From Polyangiaceae bacterium (lineage in GTDB: Bacteria > Myxococcota > Polyangia > Polyangiales > Polyangiaceae): a stretch of DNA of 10,780 nt. Shown here piece by piece: positions 5,979 to 10,780 of this stretch. Position 1 is the stretch's first letter, and every line of letters begins with the position of its first letter. The position numbers and the translations under genes are program-made. The stretch covers positions 1 to 10,780 of the forward strand of contig JAICTU010000320.1 in the NCBI GenBank assembly GCA_025936205.1, written 5' to 3'. The notes beneath the pieces are model-generated. The model saw only the letters and a program-made list of their open reading frames with translations, was not told the DNA's origin and did not search any database.

Positions 5979-6232
5979 CTCGGCTGGTTGTCGTCCACGG
6001 TGTGGCGCTGACACGCCTCCACCCCGCCGGGTGAGCTTCATTGGCACTGCCTACCCGTGTGCGGCAGCGGCACGCTCCAGCAATCGCGCGCTTGCGAGCC
6101 TTGCACGCGAGACTGTGTTCGTTTGACGACACTCGTTGTCTTCGCAGAGCGACACTTCACGCAGCGCGGGCCATACCACCCCGCGGGTTCGGCGAGTGGA
6201 CGCAGCCAGTTGCGGTGGCTACATCGCGCTGC

Positions 6233-6397
6233 ATGAACAACTTCGCTCGGGGCCTCGTGCCTCTCTTGATGGGCCTGGCGCTCGCATGCAGTGACGAGGC
6301 CAGCGACTCGACCAACGTCGGTGGCAGCACCGCTTCTCCAGATGCAGGTGCGGCAGCAAACGGTGGCGCGGGTGGCTCCGGCGCCGCGGGTAATTGA
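6233..6397 (+). CDS. Small (54-aa) lipoprotein with Gly/Ala/Ser-rich tail
   Basis: A short gene with a clear lipoprotein signal: MNNFARGLVP then hydrophobic LLMGLALAC, with the lipobox at LALA and lipidated Cys19. The mature peptide is only 36 residues (SDEASDSTNVGGSTASPDAG then AAANGGAGGSGAAGN), a low-complexity linker of the kind that in myxobacteria normally tethers a folded domain. Here translation stops after the linker. It may be a truncated larger lipoprotein or a genuine small secreted peptide. The Gly-rich tail resembles the tail of the PPYG protein downstream, so a second substrate of the radical SAM enzyme cannot be excluded. There is no strong Shine-Dalgarno site. In-frame codons upstream of 6233 (open from 6041) do not look protein-like. 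Confidence 0.6.
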   Translation: MNNFARGLVPLLMGLALACSDEASDSTNVGGSTASPDAGAAANGGAGGSGAAGN

Positions 6398-6699
6398 GTC
6401 TTTGTCGTGCTTCCCCTTCCGATCCCCAGATTTCTCGCTTAGCCTTAGCTTAGCTTCCGTTTAAAGCTCGCGCGGCGCGCGCTGTTGCCAGCGCCCATAT
6501 CCCCCTCCATCGCTGCCCGCGGAGCGCCTCCCCCTCCAGCTCCGCTGCCCGACGGTGTGCGCCGCACCCAACGGCGTCGGGCTCCGTCGGTTCGCCGCGG
6601 AGCCCGGCGCCACGGGTCTCTCCTCGGGGAACCATTTGAAGACCCCGCCTGGACCGGGTGCCGATCCGGACGTATCGTTGATCGATCCGTCGCAACACG
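6398..6699 (+). other. Intergenic region before the radical SAM gene
   Basis: About 300 nt without a gene I can support. A short AT-richer patch (6438-6466) with CTTAG repeated three times and TTTAAA is the only promoter-like stretch, but the boxes do not fit a consensus pair. Downstream all frames are GC-rich and one plus-strand frame stays open from about 6466 into the radical SAM gene, without homology I recognise. Confidence 0.45.
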
Positions 6700-7956
6700 A
6701 TGTCGGCGTTCAGTGGTCCCGCTCGCAATTCACGGCTGCATCTGCCCCTGATCGGGACAGTCGCAGCGCAGTTGCCGCTGGCCGGCGAAGTGCGCCAGCA
6801 AGACCGTGTGCGGCCCATCTACTGCGTCTGGGAGATCACGCGCCGTTGTGATCTCGCCTGCCACCACTGCGGCACCCGCGCCGGGCACGCGCGCTCCGAC
6901 GAGCTCGATACGGCGGAGTGCCTGGACCTGGTGGCGCAGATGGCCGAGCTCGGCATCAAGGAGGTGACGCTGATCGGCGGCGAAGCCTATCTGCGCGCCG
7001 ACTGGCTGAGCATCGTCGCCGCCGTGCGCCAGCACGGCATGGACTGCTCGATGACGACGGGCGGGCGCGGCATCACGCGCGAGCGCGCCGAGCAAGCGGC
7101 GGCGGCCGGTCTGCAATACGCAGCCGTCTCGCTGGACGGAATGGACGCCACACACGACCGGCAGCGCGCGCTGGACGGCGCGTTCCGCGCGGGAGTGAAC
7201 GCGCTCGGGCACCTGCGCGCGGCGGGCATCCCGGTCTCCGTCAACACGCAGATCAATGCCTGGAGCTGGCGGGAGCTGCCCGAGTTGCTGGAGGTATTGA
7301 TCCAGCAGCGGGCCTACGGCTGGCAGTTGCAGTTGACCGTGCCGATGGGGCGGGCCGCCGATCGTCCCGAGCTCTTGCTCGAGCCGTATCAGTTGCTGGA
7401 GGTGTTTCCGTTGATCGCGAGCCTGTTCCCGCGCGCCGAGGCGCACGGAGTACGGATCTTCGCGGGCAATAACGTCGGCTACTTCGGCCCGCACGAAGCC
7501 CTGCTGCGCCGCTACATGCCGGAGCAGCACCGCGGCTCGTGCGGCGCCGGCAAGTCCGTGCTGGGGCTCGAGGCCAACGGCACGGTGAAGGGCTGCCCCT
7601 CTCTGCCCACCGCCGAGTGGGCGGGCGGCACGATACGCGAGCATTCGCTGCGCGATTTGTGGGAGCGCGCGGCTCCCTTGCGCTACACGCGCGACCGTAC
7701 GCTCGACGACCTGTGGGGCTACTGCCGCGATTGTTACTACGCCAGCGAGTGCATGGGCGGCTGCACCTGGATGGCGCACGGCTTGTTCGGCAAGCCCGGC
7801 AACAACCCGTACTGCCACCATCGCGCGCTGGAGTTGCAGCGCGCGGGCTGGCGCGAGCGCGTGGTGCTGCGCGAGCGCGCGCCGGGCAACCCCTTCGACC
7901 ATGGCGTCTTCGAGCTCATCCGCGAGCCCTTGGAACCGACGCCGCCCAGCCCCTAG
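6700..7956 (+). CDS. Radical SAM/SPASM enzyme, putative peptide maturase
   Basis: A 418-residue protein with an N-terminal radical SAM domain and a complete C-terminal SPASM domain. The [4Fe-4S] motif CxxxCxxC is C50-DLA-C54-HH-C57, preceded by IYCVWEITRR; the SAM-binding GGE is at 93-95 (LIGGEAYLRADW). SPASM cysteines follow the textbook pattern: C281, G294, C299, then C342-x2-C345-x5-C351-x3-C355, gap, C372, so two auxiliary clusters are expected. Family knowledge: this architecture is shared by sactionine, cyclophane and other RiPP maturases (AlbA, PqqE, anSME types), which install links or oxidations on a partner peptide. The gene 18 nt downstream encodes a protein with two PPYG units, the obvious candidate substrate. 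No classical N-terminal RRE (PqqD-like) domain is visible in the first 40 residues. ATG 6700 lacks a good Shine-Dalgarno site; in-frame GTG codons at residues 31 and 37 are alternatives. I recall a myxobacterial subfamily of such maturases but cannot verify membership. Confidence 0.92.
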   Translation: MSAFSGPARNSRLHLPLIGTVAAQLPLAGEVRQQDRVRPIYCVWEITRRCDLACHHCGTRAGHARSDELDTAECLDLVAQMAELGIKEVTLIGGEAYLRADWLSIVAAVRQHGMDCSMTTGGRGITRERAEQAAAAGLQYAAVSLDGMDATHDRQRALDGAFRAGVNALGHLRAAGIPVSVNTQINAWSWRELPELLEVLIQQRAYGWQLQLTVPMGRAADRPELLLEPYQLLEVFPLIASLFPRAEAHGVRIFAGNNVGYFGPHEALLRRYMPEQHRGSCGAGKSVLGLEANGTVKGCPSLPTAEWAGGTIREHSLRDLWERAAPLRYTRDRTLDDLWGYCRDCYYASECMGGCTWMAHGLFGKPGNNPYCHHRALELQRAGWRERVVLRERAPGNPFDHGVFELIREPLEPTPPSP

Positions 7957-7974
7957 CTCGGCCCGGAGAGACCC

Positions 7975-8454
7975 ATGGCTTCGCTCGTTCTCTGTTCCCA
8001 GTGCCAACGTCACGTGCGCCGCAGTGAAGCGCAATGTCCCTTCTGCGGCGCCGCCTGTGCGCCAGCGGCAGCCCCGTCCCACGAAGCGCCGCTGCTGCGC
8101 GAGGCCAAGCGCGCCTCGTTGATCGCGCTCGGGCTGGCGTTGGCGGGACAGGCTTGCGGTGGCAAGGAAGACCAGGGCAAGCAGCGGGACAACGTCGGGA
8201 TCGCACCGCCGTATGGCATCAGTCCAGATGGGGTGCCCGAAGCTGGCAGCGGGGGCACGGGCGGCAGCGGCGGAGCCTCGTCGGGCGAGGGCGGCAGCCA
8301 CGCCATGACGCCCCCGTATGGGCTCATGCCCCGACCACTGCCGGAGGGCGGCAGTGGTGGGGCGGAAGAGCAGGATGCTGGCTCGTCCGGGGACGCGGGC
8401 GGTGACGACGCCGGGAATGGCGACGCAGGAAACGAGCCAGACGCCGCGGGCTAA
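7975..8454 (+). CDS. Zinc-ribbon, lipoprotein-like PPYG-repeat protein; candidate substrate of the radical SAM enzyme
   Basis: A 159-residue protein with three parts. Residues 7-24 form a zinc ribbon (C7-x2-C10, C21-x2-C24, with C28 nearby). Residues 47-61 are a hydrophobic segment ending in GQACGG, resembling an internal lipobox at Cys61 or a membrane anchor. Residues 62-159 are low-complexity Gly/Ser/Asp/Ala carrying two aligned 17-residue units, PPYGISPDGVPEAGSGG (78-94) and PPYGLMPRPLPEGGSGG (113-129), identical at 11 positions. GGAGAG-like purines (GGAGAG at 7965-7970) sit 4 nt before the ATG, and the gene starts 18 nt after the radical SAM stop, so they form an operon. Inference: the PPYG units are modification sites and the N-terminal ribbon is a recognition or anchoring domain. 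From memory, similar ribbon-anchor-(x)YG proteins occur in other myxobacteria. The gene is real; its substrate role is a hypothesis. Confidence 0.85.
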   Translation: MASLVLCSQCQRHVRRSEAQCPFCGAACAPAAAPSHEAPLLREAKRASLIALGLALAGQACGGKEDQGKQRDNVGIAPPYGISPDGVPEAGSGGTGGSGGASSGEGGSHAMTPPYGLMPRPLPEGGSGGAEEQDAGSSGDAGGDDAGNGDAGNEPDAAG

Positions 8455-8467
8455 AACACCCGCGGCG
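8442..8467. terminator. GC-rich hairpin around the PPYG gene stop codon, between convergent genes
   Basis: CGCCGCGGG (8442-8450) pairs perfectly with CCCGCGGCG (8459-8467) over an 8-nt loop CTAAAACA that contains the TAA stop. There is no T-run on either side, so it is not a classical intrinsic terminator. Its place between convergent genes suggests a transcript-end or mRNA-stabilising structure for both. Confidence 0.5.
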
Positions 8468-8475
8468 CCCTCGCT

Positions 8476-9099
8476 TCAGCGCTTGATCCCCTGCTGCTCG
8501 ATCACGGCCGCATTGCGCGCATCCGCGCGCTTCAACGCCGGACGAGCCGAGAGCCGCTCTGCATACGCCACGAACACCGGCAGCGGCTCCAGCATCTTGA
8601 ACTGCAGCATGTAGCGCACCGTGCCGCCGAAGATCGTGTCCGCCATCGAGAACTCGCTGCCCAGCAGATAGTCGCGATCGCCCAGCGCCGCTTGCATCGC
8701 CGCGAGCATCGCATCGTGATTGCCCCAGCCGGCTTGACCCTCCTTGTAAGTCCAGCCTGCCGCCTTCGCCATCAGACCCGGCTCGATCACCGACGGCGCA
8801 AAGAACGACCAGCGCAAGTACGCAGCGCGCCGCGGATCATCGAGCGCCGGCGCGAGCTTGCCCGCCGCGTAGCGATCGCCCAGGTACAGCGCGATGGCGG
8901 CGGACTCGCTGACAACGGCCTCCCCATCCGTGAGAATGGGCAGCTTGCCCATGGGGTTCAGCGCCAGAATGTCCGGCTGCTTGTGCTTGCCGCTGAGCAA
9001 GTCGACGAACCGCAACTCATACGGCACGCCCACCTCTTCCAGCATCCAGACGACGTTCGCCGCGCGCGAAAACGGGTGATGATAAAGTACGACTGACAT
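8476..9099 (-). CDS. Glutathione S-transferase family protein
   Basis: A 207-residue cytosolic protein with the two-domain GST fold. The thioredoxin-like N-terminal domain (1-77) has the likely catalytic Ser11 in HHPFSRAANVVWMLEEVG, the cis-Pro loop NPMGKLPIL (cis-Pro54) and the glutathione-binding ESAAIALYLGDRY, with Glu65 and Ser66. The helical C-terminal domain (about 85-207) has SMADTIFGGTVRY, matching the conserved S-x-A-D N-capping motif. It is probably a bacterial Ser-type GST that conjugates or reduces electrophiles; the specific substrate cannot be read. I chose ATG 9099 because homology begins at MSVVLYHH. No Shine-Dalgarno site precedes it, and a promoter-like pair places the transcript start at the start codon. 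It is convergent with the PPYG gene, 21 nt stop to stop, and transcribed separately from the ABC permease. Confidence 0.92.
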   Translation of the reverse strand: MSVVLYHHPFSRAANVVWMLEEVGVPYELRFVDLLSGKHKQPDILALNPMGKLPILTDGEAVVSESAAIALYLGDRYAAGKLAPALDDPRRAAYLRWSFFAPSVIEPGLMAKAAGWTYKEGQAGWGNHDAMLAAMQAALGDRDYLLGSEFSMADTIFGGTVRYMLQFKMLEPLPVFVAYAERLSARPALKRADARNAAVIEQQGIKR

Positions 9100-9105
9100 C
9101 CGCGG

Positions 9106-9134
9106 AGTAGACCACCGCACGCCGGACCGTTCAA
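9106..9134 (-). promoter_or_regulatory. Promoter-like pair for the GST gene, possibly leaderless
   Basis: On the minus strand TTGAAC (9134-9129) and TCTACT (9111-9106) are separated by exactly 17 nt and each matches four of six consensus positions. Only six bases (CCGCGG) lie between the -10 box and the ATG, so transcription would start at or next to the start codon. That fits the lack of a ribosome-binding site. The boxes are modest matches, so this is a suggestion. Confidence 0.4.
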
Positions 9135-9230
9135 GCCTGGTTCGAGAATCGATTGGCTCGTGCTGCACGGCGCCGCGCGGCCCCAGGATGAGCCCACTGC
9201 CGCTTCGTGCTGCGGCTCGATATCAACGCC

Positions 9231-10355
9231 TCAATACCAGCGAAACAGCCGCCCCGACGCCACGAACGTGACGACGCACCAGACCCCCAGCACCAAGAGC
9301 GGCTGCCGCAGCTCCCAGAGTGTGCCGCCGTCGTGGAAGGCGCCGCGCAAGCCGTCGTTCAACGCGGTCAGCGGCAAGAGGCGCGCCGGAGCTTGCAGCC
9401 AGTCGGGGAAGCGCTCGTAGGAGAAGAAGGTCCCGGACAGCAGCCACATCGGCAGCTGCACGAAGTTCATCCAGCCGCTCGCAGCCTCGGTGTTCTCCAC
9501 TCGCGCGCCGATCAGCAATCCGAGCCCGGCGAAGGCCGCTGCACCCAGGAAGGCGATCCCCAGCACGAGGGCATGGCTTCCCTGCACCTCGACGCCGAAC
9601 ACGAGCCGACCGAAGATCAGCAGCACCACGATCTCGAGCAGCAAGAAGAAGCTGCGCGACAGAAAATACGAGAGCAGGAAGTGCGAGCGCTTCATCGGCG
9701 TGACGGCGAAGCGCCGCAGCAGCCGCCGCTTGCGCGCCAGAACGAGCCCGTAGCCGATGCCCCACATGCTGCTGCTCATCAGGTTCATGCCGATCAAGCC
9801 CGGCAGCAGAAAGTCGATGTAGCGCGAGCCTCGCTCGCTCACCGGCGCCTCGGAGATCGGCAGCTGATCTTGCCGCCCGAGCGCGCGCTCTTGTGCGTCG
9901 GCGGCCAGCGCGCGCGCCAGCGCCGAGCGCTGTTGCATCGGGTCGAAGCGGTAGACGGGGCGGTCGCCGTCCCACTCCACCACCAGATCGACCTTCGCGC
10001 GGGCGAGGTCACGCAGGGCTTGCTCACGGCTCAGCTGCTCGGTCTGCAGCCGCGGGCTCTCCAGCAAGCCGTGCGCCGCGCGCGCCGCCACACTCTCGCC
10101 AGCCAGCGCCGGCGCGAGCACCACCGCGACCCGCGGCCGCTCGGGCGGGGTACTGCGGAACGCCAGACCGAGCGCCATGGCCATCAGCAAGGGGAAGCCG
10201 AACACCCAGAAAATGGTGCCCTTCTCGCGCGCGAACTCGCGCAGCCGCGCCTTGGTCAGCTCCCAGAGCGGGTTGGGGCGCGACTCCGACGCCAGCGACG
10301 GAGCAGCGCGGCCCGAGCTGCTGGGTGTCTCCGCGATGCGAGAGGTATCGCTCAT
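9231..10355 (-). CDS. ABC-2 type transporter permease
   Basis: A 374-residue inner-membrane permease with ABC-2 exporter architecture. A cytoplasmic N-terminus of about 45 residues is followed by TM1 (47-66, IFWVFGFPLLMAMALGLAF), a large extracytoplasmic domain (67-180), and five further helices near 182-203, 225-250, 260-283, 295-311 and 351-370. Diagnostic segments are DFLLPGLIGMNLMSSSMWGI (181-200), RRFAVTPMKRS (214-224) and QLPMWLLSGTFFSYERFP (300-317). Such permeases dimerise and work with a cytoplasmic ATPase in efflux of drugs, lipids or polysaccharide precursors; the cargo here is unknown. Its ATG overlaps the stop of the ATPase gene by 4 bp (ATGA), so they were built as one coupled operon. 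That ATPase has lost its nucleotide-binding domain, so this permease may now be non-functional or served by another ATPase. Confidence 0.93.
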   Translation of the reverse strand: MSDTSRIAETPSSSGRAAPSLASESRPNPLWELTKARLREFAREKGTIFWVFGFPLLMAMALGLAFRSTPPERPRVAVVLAPALAGESVAARAAHGLLESPRLQTEQLSREQALRDLARAKVDLVVEWDGDRPVYRFDPMQQRSALARALAADAQERALGRQDQLPISEAPVSERGSRYIDFLLPGLIGMNLMSSSMWGIGYGLVLARKRRLLRRFAVTPMKRSHFLLSYFLSRSFFLLLEIVVLLIFGRLVFGVEVQGSHALVLGIAFLGAAAFAGLGLLIGARVENTEAASGWMNFVQLPMWLLSGTFFSYERFPDWLQAPARLLPLTALNDGLRGAFHDGGTLWELRQPLLVLGVWCVVTFVASGRLFRWY

Positions 10356-10627
10356 GAACCTTGCCCCGCCGCGCCGGCGTTGCCGTTTTCGGTCGCCAGG
10401 GCGCGCCCGGTCAGCTGCAGGAACACGTCGTCCAGCGTGGCCTGCTGCGCGCTCAGCCCCACCGGTGTCACCTGCTGCCTCTCCAGCTCTTGCAGCACCG
10501 TCGCGAGCGAGCCCAGGCTGCGATCGATGCGCAGCCGGTAGTGCTCCCCTCGCCGCTCGACGCTCTCGAGGCAGCTCAGTTGCTCGAGGGCCGCCGCGTC
10601 CACCTGATCGGGGCTCTCGAACTCCAC
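10352..10627 (-). pseudogene. ABC transporter ATPase, C-terminal fragment only (NBD missing)
   Basis: About 91 residues (from GTG 10627) match the regulatory tail that follows the nucleotide-binding domain in ABC-2 exporter ATPases: VEFESPDQVDAAALEQL, a central region with YRLRIDRSLGSLATVLQELE, then the characteristic QQATLDDVFLQLTGRAL before a low-complexity end. A full ATPase is about 300-340 residues with Walker A, LSGGQ and Walker B motifs. None is present, because the frame meets a stop at 10691-10693 that is the end of a different reading. Between 10628 and 10690 the frame is Arg/Pro/Gly-rich and not ABC-like. It is therefore a 5'-truncated gene at a rearrangement junction. The fragment still overlaps the permease by 4 bp. 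Translation from GTG is possible but unproven. Confidence 0.8.
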
Positions 10628-10690
10628 GAACTGCCGAGGCGCCGGCTCGCGTCGCTTCGGTCCTCTCCCGCGTCGACCGAGCCCGGTCGC

Positions 10691-10780
10691 TCAGTCGGCG
10701 AGGTAGAGCACGGAGACGAGCGATCCGGTGTGGTCCTCGGTCTTCATCCAGTTGTTCGGGTCCTCGACCCAACGCTCGCC
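10691..10780 (-). CDS. C-terminal 29 residues of an unidentified protein (5' end outside window)
   Basis: The minus-strand frame from the right edge reads GERWVEDPNNWMKTEDHTGS and then LVSVLYLAD before a TGA at 10693-10691. It has good codon bias and a well-balanced composition, so it looks genuinely coding. It carries no ABC ATPase motif and I do not recognise the family. It is in the same frame as the ATPase fragment that follows but separated from it by the stop, consistent with a junction between unrelated genes close to 10690. Confidence 0.55.
   Translation of the reverse strand, partial: GERWVEDPNNWMKTEDHTGSLVSVLYLAD

Noticed and set aside
5821..6132. Pro/Leu-rich 103-codon minus-strand frame
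   Set aside because: Its middle is the complement of the G-run cluster and the rest matches nothing recognisable; a composition artefact.
6466..6851. Plus-strand open frame before and overlapping the start of the radical SAM gene, considered as a precursor peptide
   Set aside because: No start with a ribosome-binding site, no leader/core pattern, and it runs out of frame into the maturase gene.
6730..8301. 523-codon open frame on the minus strand opposite the radical SAM gene
   Set aside because: It mirrors the plus-strand codon bias, consists of Arg/Ala/Gln-rich sequence without motifs, and the plus strand carries perfect radical SAM and SPASM cysteines.
9207..10541. 444-codon plus-strand frame opposite the ABC permease
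   Set aside because: GC-rich antisense shadow; its product is His/Arg/Gln-rich low complexity while the minus strand gives six clean transmembrane helices.

Overview
The window is GC-rich DNA with strong third-position GC bias. Several secreted proteins have a lipobox followed by Gly/Ser/Asp/Ala-rich linkers, and there is a delta-60 repeat lipoprotein and a radical SAM/SPASM enzyme beside a zinc-ribbon, PPYG-repeat protein. That combination is typical of Myxococcota (Polyangia-like myxobacteria). The taxonomic call is inference from style; there is no rRNA or marker gene here.

Layout. (1) 1-1195, minus strand: two paralogous DUF1989 genes, UAAP1 and UAAP2, with a 4-bp ATGA overlap. Proteins of this type were long annotated as urea carboxylase-associated and are now known as carboxyguanidine deiminase subunits in guanidine nitrogen assimilation. 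The partner carboxylase would lie beyond the left edge. (2) 1519-3825, minus: a six-helix DUF1206 membrane protein and a delta-60 repeat lipoprotein. (3) 3889-5070, minus: an Old Yellow Enzyme-type alkene reductase with a well-formed promoter whose -10 and start region lie in a perfect 18-bp operator-like palindrome. (4) 5132-5980: a decay zone with a 5'-truncated, twice-frameshifted Gfo/Idh/MocA dehydrogenase remnant, an IS5/IS4-type transposase scar, a perfect 24-bp palindrome and a G-tract cluster able to form G-quadruplexes. (5) 6233-8454, plus: a 54-aa lipoprotein, then a radical SAM/SPASM enzyme followed after 18 nt by a zinc-ribbon protein with two 17-residue PPYG units. This pair is the best candidate for an undescribed peptide-modification system. 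(6) 8476-9099, minus: a glutathione S-transferase convergent with that pair and possibly expressed from a leaderless promoter. (7) 9231-10690, minus: an ABC-2 exporter permease overlapping the C-terminal third of its ATPase, whose nucleotide-binding domain is missing. (8) 10691-10780: the last 29 codons of an unidentified gene.

How they work together. Only three sets look functionally linked: UAAP1/UAAP2, radical SAM plus PPYG protein, and ABC permease plus its broken ATPase. The rest look like single-gene units. All functions are inferred from sequence read by eye; no database search was run.
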